From Papilionanthe hookeriana x Papilionanthe teres (taxonomy: Eukaryota > Streptophyta > Magnoliopsida > Asparagales > Orchidaceae): a stretch of DNA of 64,000 bases. This document shows, piece by piece, positions 23,335 through 37,100 of this stretch (position 1 is the first letter of the stretch; every line of letters begins with the position of its first letter). A model generated the notes under the pieces. That model was not told where the DNA came from. It made no database searches and saw nothing but the letters and a program-made list of their open reading frames with translations. The translations under genes were made by a program, and so were the position numbers. The stretch is from assembly GCA_022702705.1 (NCBI GenBank), contig CM040428.1:53313198-53377197 (forward strand), written 5' to 3'.

Positions 23335-25030
23335 TTCATGAGGGATTTGGAGCAGTATTTGTAGGGTTAAAATTAAAATAAGGCAGGAATTCAAAACACT
23401 ATTGATCGGATGACCTTAAGATATCCCATTGATCGGACGACATTTGATGGACATTTGTCTGTCTTTTTGATGTTGAAATTGAGCGACCTTTGGCTTGTTG
23501 GATTCTTCTCGCTGAGACGCTCGATTTGATAATAAACATCATATTTGATAATTGTCTGACCTTCAAATTATGTTAGCAAAGCTTATGAAAGCGATTTATT
23601 TGCTTTATCTGAACTTGATTTAACTCAGATTTAAAAGATTGTTGTACTGTTGGGCCATTCTAGCCGAACCAATCAGTTTGATGACCATAAATACACAGGA
23701 ATCAGACTTCCACGTGACTTTTTATCAAGTTTGAACGATTCTTACTTAAAAAATTAACTCAAAATTTATATCATGTCTCGATAATAATGAAATATTGCTG
23801 GTGGCTTATAAAATTTAAAATATAATTATGTATCACGTGCCTTCTCAATCAACTAATAATGAATTTGACCCCTTTTATATAATAAAATATCTATGCACGA
23901 TTAGTGAAATCAACATAATTTAATGTCACATCAATACTTAATTAGACCGATTTAAAAGAAAAATTATTCGTTAATAAAAATACATAGAACTCTTCTTAAT
24001 TTGATTGGGCCATATAATCAAAATGAACCTCAAATATTTTTTGGTCGAAGTGTCATTCTAGTCATAGTGCTTATATAATTATCAAAATAGTCTTCACACT
24101 ATTAAACTGGGGCTAAAATAGTCTCTATAAATGACAAATAGAGCTCATTTTAATTATTGAATAACAATTTTATGATCTTTGGGACTAAAAGTGAATCACG
24201 TGAATAATCGAAGACTATTTTGACAACTCTACTCGATATTTTTATAAAGTTATTTAACAACGCACTTTTCTTAGATGCATGAAGAACCTTCAAATAATTA
24301 TTCCCACCATTATTGAAAAAAATGTAGCAAATCTTTAGTACAATCCACATAAAATATAATGACATGACTGAGAATTATAAACACAATCTTACGATACATT
24401 AATCCTCAAATTAATTTTTCAAATCACTCTAAAAGTTACATGAATGTTCAGTTTGGGGGCAGCTGCAGTTTATTAAAAAATAGATGTGAAGTTCTTTGAA
24501 GAATAATCTGATTTTCAAAAAATTGCAGTAGCTATTACAAATTTTTTTTTTTAACCGTAGCTAGAAAATTGCCGCCACACCTAGCTAGGACTAGTGGGAA
24601 AGCACAGGTTCTAGCGGTGATTTGTTTGTAAAAGTTGATGAGATGCAATTTATCAAAATAGATATAATTGTGGTGCGATGTTGCACTACAGTTCCAAATG
24701 GACCAGAAGCGAGAAAAAAAGTGCAGTAGATGTCTAATCACTTTCATGTAATGAATAGTCCAATCAAAGCACTTTATGCTAAGAATTCATTAATTGGTGA
24801 ATAAACCATACACATATTACAAAAATCCCCATTTGTTCCTAACCACAATGGTTCATACACATCCAAACAAATAAATTGTGACATAATAATAGAAGAATAT
24901 GAATCTTCTTATCTTTGCTATAAGTGGACACTGACAAGAAGAAAATAAATGCCTGAATTGATGTATAATTGAGCAATGATTTTTGGTTGTTTTTATGCAG
25001 AAATTATTGACATGTTGTATATTTAAATAC
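23335..25030. other. Intergenic AT-rich stretch, nothing recognised
   Basis: No frame with known motifs, no clear repeat boundary. Similar featureless AT-rich sequence continues at 26000-26900. Confidence 0.5.
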
Positions 25031-25035
25031 TTACC

Positions 25036-25620
25036 AAAACAATTCTTATGTATTTTTATACGTTACTCAAATTTTTACCTTTTACATTCACTATAAATCG
25101 GTGCTTAATCTCTTATTCCTCGATTGCTCGGGTTATAATATCTATGAGTAGGAGGAATTATTATTTGTGTTAGGAAGCGGGGCGGTAGTGACTGGATACG
25201 GCGGCAGAGGCTGAAGGCGGCAATAGCCATAAGAGGGAGCAATGAATGTAGTCCGAGGCGAAGGTGACTAGAGTTGGCCGGAGGCCTGATGATGGCTGGA
25301 AGCGAAGGTGATGGAGGTAGGAAGAGATGGTGTCGAAGGTGGACCAAGTTGGGGGCAGCCGTATGAAAACAGGTGATCGGAAGAGGCATCGTAGAAGGTG
25401 GTGATGGCCAAAAGAGGTGGCGATTTGATGAAGCATTGGTGACCGGAAGAGGCTACGACCCGAGGCAAGCTCCAGCTGCCCACTGTATCGTTATTATATC
25501 TTTTAAAAAGTTAAATACATAGTTTCATACATTGTTTAAATTTTATAAATGCAAAGGCAAAATTATGGATGTTAGAACTGTAAATACATGGGAATTGTGC
25601 GGTTTGAATGTAAATCTTCC
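25036..25620. mobile_element. Possible family A MITE split by a GC-rich block
   Basis: A left half (CAATTCTTATGTATTTTTATACG, near 25040-25110) and a right half (TAAAAAGTTAAATACATAG ... AACTGTAAATACATGGGAAT, 25497-25620) flank a 390-base GC-rich segment. The reading as one interrupted element is inference. Confidence 0.35.
25120..25480. repeat. GC-rich dispersed repeat, copy 2
   Basis: Partner of 22955-23330: ATTGCTCGGGTTATA, GTGATGGAGGTAGGAAGAG and GATTTGATGAAGC occur in the same order. It lies between two half-copies of a family A MITE. Confidence 0.55.
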
Positions 25621-25844
25621 ATTATGCTTTTATGAGTATATATAATTGATGGCATTACTTGATAAATTTTGAAGTAGGTCCTATATAATGTAGACATGTT
25701 TGGATTGGGCTATTTGTCATTTGTCGGGGGACTTGAATAATAAACTATTTAAAAAAATTAATTTTTTATATTATATTTATCCCTTGATAGCTCAAAAATA
25801 GAATACATCAAATATATATATATATATATATACTATTGCAGCCA

Positions 25845-25990
25845 GCTGTGATGTGTCTATAGAACAACCTCTCTGAAGGTCGTAAGCTCTCTCAGATCAC
25901 GAGTTTGAATCCCCCTCCGGTCAATTTGCCGGTAGAGATGGCGATCCTTGAATAGTTAAACACATGAAGGCGACTGGAAACTCGTATAAT
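25845..25990 (+). mobile_element. Possible tRNA-derived SINE
   Basis: GTAAGCTCTCTCAGATCACG then AGTTTGAATCC resembles the tRNA-like head of a SINE with a degraded box B. No clear poly(A) or TSD. Confidence 0.35.
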
Positions 25991-26934
25991 AGCCTCTGAT
26001 CATTATCTTTAAATATATATTGAGTTCACTTTATATTTAATATCAAAGGTCATAATTTTATATGTATTTACTTTTTTTTTAATTTTAAGATCTCATTCAA
26101 GTTAATTACAGTGATTTTAGATTTATTTTTTTAATATAAACATTGTATTGTATTTATTTGGACTATAAAGGGTTTTATATTATTTAATTATTATTTTATG
26201 GTAAAGAATATTATACACTTTAATAGTATTTTATTGTTATTAGATATTAAAAGAAAAGGTCTAAGATAAATTAGAAGGTGATTGATCACCTATTTTGATA
26301 AATTCCTTGAAATTAAATTCAATTTTAACTTATTTTTAATAATAAAAAATAATAATGAATTATTTAATGATATATTAGAATATTTATTTTAATTATAATA
26401 ATATTAAATAGTAGATTTCTTGTATTATTAATTTTAGTTAAGATATACTAAAAAATATTTAATAATATTCAATTTCTTAAATTTAATAGTTACCTTTTTA
26501 CTCTCTATAGCCTCACCAAATTGTTTGAAAGAAGGTGATATGTTAATGATTGTAGCATTCCAACTTCATCATTTTAAAATTAAAGTGACATTTTTCATAC
26601 ATTCCATAATGTTTCCAATTATGATTTAAGCTATAGAAAAAATATATCATTTGCCAAAAGAATTTACTTTCCTATAGAAAGGAATAAAGTTACCCAAAAG
26701 AATGAGGGGTGGAGATGGAGATGGCATTTATTTTTAATATCTAAAAAGATTTTTAATAATTATTTAAAAACATTATATATTTTTATATTTTTTATTAATA
26801 TCATGATATAGATTTCCTCTCGACCACTTTATTGTAGATAATATGATTGTAAAATTAGTTTTTCAATGTAAAAAAAATGCAAAGGAATGGAAAAAATATT
26901 AGCCGCGGTGGTGTGTCCAACGATTCGGTATCTG

Positions 26935-27215
26935 AGAATCTATAAATAAGTGTTGAGAATTTAGGGCAAAGACAAACACAAATCCAAGAAGAACACAGAG
27001 ATTTAACGAGGTTCGACAAAGATGCCTACGTCCTCGAGAACAGAGTTGTGAATTTCTTTCAATTTCAGAAAAGAGTACAAAATACCCCCTTAGGGTTACA
27101 ATAGACCTATATATATAGCCCTGATGTACAATATGTAATTATAAAATTACTCATATACCATACCGTCGCGGCGTTGGTATATGAGTCATACCTAATAATA
27201 AGAAATGAGTCGAGG
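26935..27215 (-). repeat. Possible LTR fragment
   Basis: GAGATTTAACGAGGTTCGAC, GCCTACGTCCTCGAG and a TACAATAGACCTATATATATAG stretch are typical of plant LTRs read on the reverse strand. No second LTR or internal domain was found. Confidence 0.35.
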
Positions 27216-27222
27216 AACCCTA

Positions 27223-27536
27223 TGGCCGTGTTTGATAAGATGTTTTAAGATGGATTTACTCAGGATTTAATTTAAATCCACCAAATGAGATTTTTGATCC
27301 TCCAAATTCCTCCGTCAGCCTAAATCCAAACATCGCTCTAGCATAACGTAAGCCTATGAGTTATTCAAATAGATTGGGAGATAGATTTATGGGGATCATA
27401 CTAAATTTTATGGAGTTAAATGAAATCATAGCAAACGTAATTTCATATTTAACATCATAGATTTAATAAATCTGAATTTATCGACTTTAATGAATCCTAC
27501 TTAAGTTAAATCCTAAGTGCAACCAAACATCCCCTA
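27223..27536. mobile_element. MITE with GGCCGTGTTTGATAAG ends
   Basis: The left end GGCCGTGTTTGATAAGATG and right end GTGCAACCAAACATCCCC are imperfect inverted repeats, with further inverted matches (GGATTTAATTTAAATCC; CTTAAGTTAAATCC). This resembles the widespread plant MITE type that starts GGGG..GTTTGGTTGC. No ORF; TSD not resolved. Confidence 0.5.
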
Positions 27537-27539
27537 ACT

Positions 27540-29930
27540 ATTCCGTAAAATTTGACTTCTGATAGTGGGGCCTTGTTATTTCTTTTTGCTTCTCTCCTTG
27601 TCACAAGTCTCCGCCAAAGAAGCCATGTCAATGTGCTTGTTTGGTGAGAACTTGGCGCAGTTGTGTTTCCTGACTCATTTTGGATTGTGATCACACTGAC
27701 GGGACATCTGATAATAGTTTAACTTCTATGGCCTCCAAGAACTGGAGGTCCATGTGCAAGTGTGCTTGGTTCACCATACTTAGGAATTTCACCGTGACCT
27801 CTTTGAGCACTTATGCGGGTTGAGGGATGAAGTCACCGACATCAATGACGGATTGGACGACCTCATGTGGTGTTAGACCACATTCTTAGTTCGCTGGAGT
27901 GTATCGAGTGATAGAAGGATATGTTGGTTGACTGGCTAGTGAATGTCTATGAGAGATGGGAGAAAGCGCTCCAACGTCTCCTTCACGGCTTTGGCTTTAG
28001 AGAAGGAATAGGCAGAAAGGCGAATTGTGACGTGGTTGGAGGCAAATGGCCGCCTGATTCTTAGGATCACATGATCATTATTTTTCCTTTATATCCTTAT
28101 ATTTGTATTTTTCTTTTTAATTGTGTGGGACATGTCACATGTCACTTATATTTGTAGCCATTTGTAACTCATATATTTTGAACTTAATGAAACCAATGCA
28201 TATTTTTGTCACATATTTATTGATGCTCCTCATGCTATATGTGGTCAACATCGTTTTTCCCACTTTAGGAGCTCTCGGGGCTCTCTAGAAAGCCCCAATG
28301 CAGGATTGGAAACTTTTAACTTGTGCAAGTCCCAAGATGCAATAAGTGAAAAGTAAATAACAGTGACGTGACGCCTTAAGCTGCTATCAGGAGCTCATCA
28401 GTTTCAAAGGGACTAAGTGTTGACAGGTTATCAACGCAGTGACAACCCATCAAAAGATTTCAACACAATGTCAAAGCTCCACGACTCTCCGACCATAGCG
28501 CTGTGGTGCCGATGACTTAGGCACTGAAGGCTGTGCATGACAAGACAATCGTCGTGATGGTATGTTGACGTGAGAATTGTCATGTCAGTGGCTTCACAAT
28601 TCCTCACTAGAGTGCCACTATGCCTTGTTAAAATTATCAGGCCTCGAGCCGCACCACACCTTCTTGCGGACTAGATATTCACTGTGTTAGTAGCACCACA
28701 CCGTCACGCCATCTTAGTTGTTCTATAATGTGGCAGCCTGTGGCTACCTTGGGGCCTGCCTTCTTGAAGTTAAAATGTCAATGGTTTGCTCCCAAGCTTA
28801 TTTGCGAGATTTGTGATTCCTCGCAAGTGAAATTTTGTTTCCTTTCCAATAAAATTTGGTGTTTGACGAACTAGGCTAAACCGCTTTTAAAGGATACCTA
28901 GATTAGGTTCCTTTCATTTCCTTGTCTTAACCATATTTTTTTCAAGCGCCCTTGCGTGCACAGAGTCTTAATTTGTCCAAGTGTCGCAATCTCGTCCTTT
29001 AAGGATTTATATTTCATTTTTCTCGAGTGTGAAATGTGCTGAGTGTCGTTTCTCAGTGCTTGACCACTATTTCATCCTGTTGGTAGTTGCACATCATTGC
29101 TTCTACTATGGCACGGGGCCTTCCAGTCCAGTTTCACACGACACTTATTGCTACCTTTTCAACGATAGAATCCTAAACCCGTGGGACTGGGACACAATGC
29201 CTTTTAGTTTGCGGCCCTGAGTGGACTTTGGTTCCACGTGGGGCAAAGTCATCTTATTTCTTAACGTCGCGACATTGGCTTTGCTTTTTGGCCCCGTGTC
29301 GTGTCTCTAGTTAATGGGAAAACAACACTGCAATTTCCTTCTGAGTTGGACGGTTGGCTTTTGGCACTTCAACGTTGCGAGCTACTCATACATTTGTACT
29401 TTGCCACATCATGTGGTCAATGTATTGCGTGATGCTTATTGCAACGACTACAAAACACCTGTTGATTAGTCAACACCCACTCATTGGACTTCAATTATCA
29501 TATTTTGACTCATGGAAGTTGGTAATACGATCACTACCATTCCGCATGGGCGGCGAACTATTTTGGCAATTTCCTTCAGTTATCATATTTCGATAGAATG
29601 AAGCTATTTTGAACAAATGGGCTGACTGACCCAGGAACTCGCCCTCCCAAACTATTGTTACACCATTCCACATTGGCAACGATTCTACTTAGCTAGACTA
29701 ATTTACTGAATTTATGCCCATTCTGTAGACTGTCGAACCCTACGGAAGCTCCTTCTCTTATCTTCACTTTCTATAGATTTTATAAATAGACATCCAGAAA
29801 AACATTTAAATTGCGTTATTACTTAGTTTTTATATTGATGAAACTTAATAATTTTAAAAAATAATCTAATTTATTTATTTAGCAATGTGAAACAGCATTA
29901 TCAAGTAATGCATTGCCTCTGTAGATGTAT
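27540..29930. other. Intergenic stretch, retroelement-like remnants, no intact gene
   Basis: GC content is higher than the surroundings and short fragments resemble retroelement gag (EFHRDLFEHLCGLRDEVTDI on the plus strand near 27790-27850). No frame is long, no splice-consistent gene could be built, and no known domain was recognised. Confidence 0.35.
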
Positions 29931-29939
29931 CTGTCATAA

Positions 29940-30315
29940 TTAACCTGTTCCCGCCATATCCGTGATGGGAAACTCTGCACTATGGTCCGATCGCTTTCTG
30001 ACCGTCAGATTTAATACAAAGCCGAGAAATAAAAAATACACGTGTCCCACCATGAAAATCTGACGTGGCAATACTATTTTTTATTTTTATTTTCCCGATA
30101 AAATCGCAGCGTTCCACACCGTTTCGCCATTTCTTCCCGACTTTCTTGCACTGTGATCGATGGTACGTCCCGTCTCCCGCGCACACTCCAAGAGGAAGAA
30201 GACGATATGCAGGAAAAATAATTCCCAACTCCTCTCTCTATCACTTCTGTTCCCCGTTCCTTTAAATGCTAGGGTTCGTCGAGGGAAGTTGTCGAGGGAT
30301 TGATTTTTGGTCTGG
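29940..30315 (+). promoter_or_regulatory. Promoter/5' UTR region of the RING gene
   Basis: Base composition changes sharply to GC-richer near 29945. The G-box pair is listed separately. The leader contains a short upstream ATG frame beginning at about 30268 (ATGCTAGGGTTCG) that stops near 30319, overlapping the main ATG in another frame, so it could dampen translation. Confidence 0.35.
30038..30070 (+). promoter_or_regulatory. G-box and TGACGTGGC pair upstream of the RING gene
   Basis: A palindromic ACACGTGT (G-box core CACGTG, 30039-30044) lies 250-280 bases before the ATG, and TGACGTGGCA begins at 30061. Both are classic ACGT-core sites for plant bZIP/bHLH factors (ABRE/as-1 type). Two ACGT cores 20-odd bases apart are a common arrangement in stress-regulated promoters. 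The transcription start is not known, so they could fall in the promoter or the 5' UTR. Confidence 0.4.
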
Positions 30316-31485
30316 ATGATATTGGGGGATGGAGTGAAATACGATTATATCGGGTTAGGTTTCTTGATGGGGGAGATGAGCGGAGAACGGGTTGAGGATT
30401 TCCGTATAAAGAATGAGGATGCAGGTCGGGAGTTTCGGCGGGGGCTGGAGGATTTGGTTAGAGGTCATATCGATGGATGTATGACCGCGATTGCTTCGTG
30501 CAGCGCTGTTAGGAACACTGATGATGAGGAGGAAGCCGGTGTCATCGCTGGTGATGGGGTGGAGCAGCTTGTTCGACGTCGGCGTCGCTCGGACCTTGAG
30601 GGTGATGATATTGCGGAGTCTTCTGCGGCCGCGCGCAGGCACTCCCGGATTCTCAGTCGGTGGGTGGCTCGCCAGGCGGAGGAGATGATCACTACTATTG
30701 AGCGCCGGAACCGTGAGTCAGAGCTCATGGCTCTTGCGGGTCTGCACACGGTGTCGATGCTGGATTCTTCGTTTCTCCGTGAGTCCCGGGGATCGCAGTC
30801 ATCGGCGGAACGTCCCGTGGCTGCTCGGTCTTCATCCATTCTTCAGCGGTGGAGGGAACTGGAAGTCCAAGCTGCGGCGAGGGACAGGAGGAGCACGAGG
30901 CGGGGTGCGGCCGGCTCTGCCTTTCGGCATGCGCGGGAGAGCCAGGCCAGTGAGAGCGACGACAGTGAATTCAGTCAATGGGCTCAGGGCGCTTTTCATA
31001 CGGTGAATAGAAGACAAGATCTTGATTTGGGGGATGAGGATGGACGGCAATCCAGCAGAGAGCGGTCTCCTGATATTGGAGATGTTGAAAGGGAAAGGGT
31101 GAGGCAAATTGCGCGTGGATGGATGAATGAGAGTGGAATTGCTGATGGTTCCACGCGTGTGTCGCCCAGGAATGAGACTCCGAGGGCAGAGTGGCTTGGC
31201 GAGACTGAACGGGAGAGAGTGAGATTAGTGAGAGAGTGGATGCAGATGAACAGTCAGCAAAGAGAGTCACGAGATAGCGGGAGGGAGGGGCGTGAGAGGG
31301 AGGAGTCAGTAACCGATCACGATGATGGTCAGGCAGAGCATGTCCGACGGGATTTGCTTAGAATTCGAGGAAGGCAGGCAAGGCTAGATCTACTCATGAG
31401 GATTGTTCGAGAAAGACAGAGGGAACTACAGCGTTTGTCAGAGCACAGGGCAGTGTCAGACTTTGCTCACCGCGGTCACATTCAG
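30316..31485 (+). CDS. RING gene exon 1
   Basis: Encodes 390 residues in phase 0, ending at ATTCAG|GTCAGT. It is GC-rich relative to its surroundings. An in-frame TGA at 30301 limits the upstream extension. It contains LVRRRRRSDLEGDDIAESSA and MITTIERRNRESELMALAGL, both well conserved in the family. Confidence 0.93.
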
Positions 31486-34105
31486 GTCAGTTTGGTTTTG
31501 GACTTGATTCTCTTAGCATCTTTTTAACAACTATGTATTGCTGCTACGTCCATGAATGCAAAGCTTTGGACGTTGCAAATATCTATTTTTTGTATCGATT
31601 TATATGCATGTTTTGGTTTTTAAATGTCACGTAAAGTGTAGCGTTAGCAATTGACGCAGTTGTGTCAATGAAGTCAAAACCATGCTTTTAATAGGTAAGT
31701 TTGACGCTCATACTTTTGTTCTGTCAGTCACGCAGCCGACCTTTCAGTGCCTTTTTCTTCTTACATACAAGGCATCACAAGCAAAATCTGATAGCTTTTG
31801 AGGTGTTTTATAGTATATATTTGAGGCGCTGTCATGGATAAATCATTTGTAGGTCAGATTTTCCTCAGTTGCAGTGTTTTTAAAAATGTTTGGATGGTCA
31901 TTTTTTAGTATATTTCTAAGGTACATATACATGATGTGACCAAACCACCCCTGTCCGAGTTCATCACTCTGATTTCCAGACATGATGAATGCATTTGTCT
32001 GCTGGAATACGGCAGTGATTCGTCTGATAATACTAACGTCCACGGGGGGACCCATTTTTCTCTGGCCATTTCACGTGCCTTATTAATTTTTTTGCCTTTT
32101 TGTTGGGGGCGGAGGGACTTTACGTACACCCAGCACACAATTCTTATATATTTATATCTTATGCCTGAACTTTCATATTTACTCATACAACACTTTGACA
32201 CTGTTGAATTCAAGATTGTCCCAGAGACACTTCTAAGGAATACGGGTGAACGACAGGAAACAAGTGGAGAGCTAATAATTAACAGTAAAATCACTTAACT
32301 TTTATTCACAAAATGAACCTCTATTATAGGATTGAGGATTGTAAGATTGCATTTTGTATCTCTAATAAGGTGGGTACAACAAGGGGTATTTTGGTAAATA
32401 TATAATTTATAGGGCCCGGAGCCAGAATTGACGTTCAACATGGAACGCCTCACGCTGGGTGGTCTCACAGCATGAGCCTGAGGGAACGATCGATTGGGTG
32501 ATTTCTCGGGTGGCTTGGGCTGAAGGTTGGGCAGGGAAGTCTTGGTTGACTACTCAAGGTTCGGGCGGTTTTCATCGTTCGCCCTAATTGGTCGAGGAAT
32601 GCTGACGGATTCGTCAGCTCAAAATTTTGTGAACGTAAATTTTAGGAGGGTCGTCGAATTCTATCAGCCTTGGGACTATTTTTCTCGTAGCCTGCAGAAG
32701 CTAGGTGAATAAGTACGGGCTCTTGAACTGTCCCCGGTGGGTACCAAACTGACACATTTTCTTCTCAGTTGACCGTCATATATCTCTAAAATTTGTGTCG
32801 ACACATTTTTGATGTACACACTTTAAACCTATGCTTGAAAAAAAATATATTTTAATTTTAAAAAGTGGTAATAGTGCTTTTTTTATGAGGTATTAAATAT
32901 TTGATTGCTATGTATGAAAATGTGAAAGTTTGGGTGTGAGATATGTAAATACATAAGAATTATGAGCTATGCATGTAATGCCCACTTTTTTTGGGTGAAG
33001 CCTTAGCGAGGTTCTCATCCACGATTAGAAAAATCAAAAAATCTTTGTTGTTGGCAACAGCAAAAAGAAGTAAAGAATGAGTATATGCATATGGTACTGT
33101 CTTAATTGGAGGCAACTATGATTACGGTTAATGGAGGGACATATATTGTGAAGATTGAACAGGATATGCCAAACATGAATGTGGTTTGGCAGAAATTTAA
33201 AATTTGTGGAGTAAGTGCAGAATGCAAATTAGGAAATCAAACTACATAAGAAACAAATTTGTTGCAGTTTAACTTTTCCTTAAGCTTGCTTATAAATGTT
33301 GTAAGCCAAAGATTTTACGAGCGGTAGTCCCTTACTTTGAGGAACATTGGCTTTTTTCTTGGTCTCAAAGTCAACTTTGCACAAACACAACTTCTTTTTC
33401 ACGGGCTTGACCTTTTTCTAGGCCTAAATAAAACCTTAACACAACTCAAAATTTCATCAAGAAGTTAGAAAACTCTTAGCGATGTATAAAAAAAAAAAAA
33501 AGAAAAAAAAAAAACTAAAGAATATTATGGGGGCCTGAAGACACAATTAAGTTGACGAGCTAGCATACACTTAATATGAAAGATGCAAGGGACAATTTAA
33601 CTCAAGAATGAAATGAAAATTAAAATGAGAAAACTCGGGATAAGGCCATGCTTCAAGAATCTCAAGCAAATTTCACAATAATACCTTAAAGGAAACTTTT
33701 TAAATTGAGATCTCAAGTGTCTTGTGAAATACCGTGAACATAAAAACGTTAGGGAGTAAGAAGAGGCTTACAGTTTGTTTCTAGACCTTGAAACAATGCT
33801 AAAACTTGCAAAGAGCCAAGTTATTTGCAATGCTAAAACCTCGTTGGAGCTCATTTGAATCCAATGTTTGGGGGAAGTTGTGCTAGTTTTGGAAGTAATC
33901 ACGTGTGCATTCCAATCGATCAAAATTCTCATCAAATAAACTTTTAAAAAATCATCTCCTAGAAGATTCTTAGCTATGAAGACAGTTTACTAGGTGAGAT
34001 CAGGGTTTAAAATCAAATTAGATTTAATCAATTGAATTGTTGAACTATCTGATTGCTGAATTAGTACATGTTTTAGAGAACCAGGCCATTCTTTTAAATT
34101 GTTCA

Positions 34106-34192
<87 letters not shown>

Positions 34193-37100
34193 CTTAGATT
34201 AACAATCCCTTGAGAGCAAGAGAATACGTGATGGCTGAAAAATCGTTGCGAAGTGAGCGATCACTTAACACAATTATACATGTCAAGTAGAAAGCGATTT
34301 GCTAGAGTACCGCGTATCATTCTCACAGGGAAATGAGTTAAGAATGGTTCATAATCAGTGAATCTATAGTTTACTAGCTATCTCATCTAGTTCAACGTCA
34401 TAAAAAAATAGAAGACGAAAATTCTAAATTTAGCAAAGCTGACAGAAAAAAAAGCCATAGGAAGCAGGAGTTGAAATTCTTAGGTTTCCTCAAGATTGTT
34501 AAGGATCGTGTCTCAGTGATTCAAGTGTAGTGCCTGACTATATTTTTTTAATAGTTTCTCTTACGTGATTGTTGTTAACCAGGGGAGATGTCTCTTCCTA
34601 TGCCTCTGCCTAGGTCAGAAGATGAAACGAAAATTCATAAAGTTAAGTTGGACTCCTAACTATATGGCGATCTCCATGTTTCTCGGATCCCTTTTCTTGG
34701 CTACAAAACCCAAATTAAAATATATTCGTTTCAACAGGATTTTGTGGTTAACCTAATCATTCCACTAGAAAGCAGGTAGAAATCATAGATTGCAATAGGT
34801 TTTAACGTCCTAACTAGCCAGATTAGGTGTAAACAAAGGCTAGAGGGTTATTCCATAACATTGACATGAAAGCATGAAAAAGCGTATTATAAGAAATATG
34901 CGGAGAAAAGCATAATTAGAAAACTATCCATGAATCATGCAGACACGAAAAAGAAATATCCTCATATAAGGAGAGAATCACCTGAAAATCCATGAAAAAC
35001 AAGTTTGTAAACAATATCTTTATAAAACAAAATAATTACTCACTGTTTTGTAATTCTTCTCTCTTGCAAATTAAGCAAAGAACCCTCTCATACAATCTCT
35101 CAGAACAACAAAGAAAATAATAGTAAACTAAAAGAAAAAGCTTAGTTTGTTCTCCCGAGGAGAAGAAAAACATGGACCTTTCAAGCCTCTCTAAACCCTA
35201 GCCTTAGCCTTTGAAAAATCTCCCCACCCCTAATATTAGCCTTGATGTACATTTTTAGGCTTAGTTCAAATTTTGTCCAGATTCAATCGATTCAAGCCGA
35301 ATAAATTCTTTCATTTAGCAACGAAATACGACAACGTGGCTTCGCCCAAAGGGCGGTGTGGCCACACTTGCTCGAACAAATTGAACTAGTGTGGCCACAC
35401 TTGTTCTCCAACGTAACCACTCTATACACCTGGCGTGGCCATGCCAAAAAAATGTTGTGGTTACACTAGGTTGAAAGATTCCCATATGATTAGTTTTACT
35501 CAAATTTGTGTGTTAATCCTCCTGGAATCTGTAAAAATACATAAACAACCTCCAAGAGTATGATATCATAAAATAAAGGAAATACTTTACATGAATTAGA
35601 GCATCGAAAAATCAACTCATGTCAATATGCTGTACAATATTTATTATAAATTTGATGGTATTAAAATTTTGCTTTAATTAAACTTGTAATATATTGGCCA
35701 TTTTATTATAAATTGAAATAAAATAATAATCTTTTAAAATTAGTTTACTGTTTGGTAAATCTATTTGACTTACTTTATGATAATATTTTTTTGTTTCGAG
35801 AAATATATATATTTTTAAAATTACAGAATAATATCATTATTAGGATCTTGTATAATTAAATATTTATAAAATATTTTTAATATATATCACGTCATCATGA
35901 TTTAGTTCCTAGTTAAATTTTAGTTGAAACTTTAAACTGTGAATAATTCTAATTCTATCATTTGATCGTTGGTTAGTTTAATTTGAAAAGCATGAGTAAG
36001 ATTTTATCGAAAATATGACTTATGGTGACAATATGAGAAATGTATAGGTGTCCAACCATTCTAAAAAGTTAATTTGTCTCAGTTGGCTAGCTTAACCCTA
36101 AATTGGATTTTGAAGGAACCCACACTTACAAGTTTGAACTAGACACTTGATTTTTTTTAAATGAATCAAATGAAAGTGGGTAAAGGACCAAAATCCAAAC
36201 AAAGTTATGGGGACAATGTGACAAGTGTTTAGTCCATCAATTAGACTCAAAATCTTTCTTTGCCAACTAGCTTTACTCCAAATTGGCTACCGAAAGGGTC
36301 CAAGAACTAGTAGTTTGAATTAGATTGTTGCTATTTTGTGAAATTAGTAAATTGAATGTGGTCGATGGACTCTTAGCTAAGTTATGTTTCTCTGGCCTAA
36401 TGGGAAATTTGTTGGTCTTTCACTTGATATGATTCTTAGTCTCTTGCCTTATTGCAGAGTAGCCCTTTTTACAGACACAAACTACTCTTTTTTTCATGTC
36501 TAAAATGTTAGATTCTGATCTGTCCTTGAGTTATGCTATAACCTTACAAGCTCAAAATAAACGAGAAGGATTGGGAAAGAATTGTAGGTAGATAAGAAAA
36601 ATTCACTTAATTAGCTCAATAATGTAGATTACATGAGTATAATATTGATCGAAATGCCATAAAATGTCAGAATCATCTATTAATTTTAAAGCCTTTTTTT
36701 ATTGACAGGTTCTTGGTCCTCAAGTGCTACAGTGGCACAGGCGACTATCTGTGCTAGTTCAATCTGATAAATTTGGTGATAGTTTCATACTTTTTTTAAG
36801 TCTAGTGGATATTCCTCTTCTCAGTAGGCATGCGAGCCTACGTAGGCTTGGTGGGTAGATGATTTGTACCTGGCTGGGCGAGTCTTTTTTGGATGTGGTT
36901 GGCATGTCTACCTTGAACTTGGCATGAAAGTTTCATCTTAAGCTTGATTGGCGAGTCCTCTTGAAACTCAGCTAGCGAGTTCGTCTCTTTGCTCCAATTT
37001 TGGGCTGCGTTCGTCTCTTTGCTCCAAGTTTTGGCAAGTTCACCTCTTGGGTATAAATTTTGCACAACTCTCTCAAATCAAAACTAGAACCAAAAGCTTT

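Noticed and set aside
30307..30315. Extension of the RING protein to a TTG start at 30307
   Set aside because: Nuclear plant genes start at ATG; the first in-frame ATG is 30316, and 30367 is a reasonable alternative.
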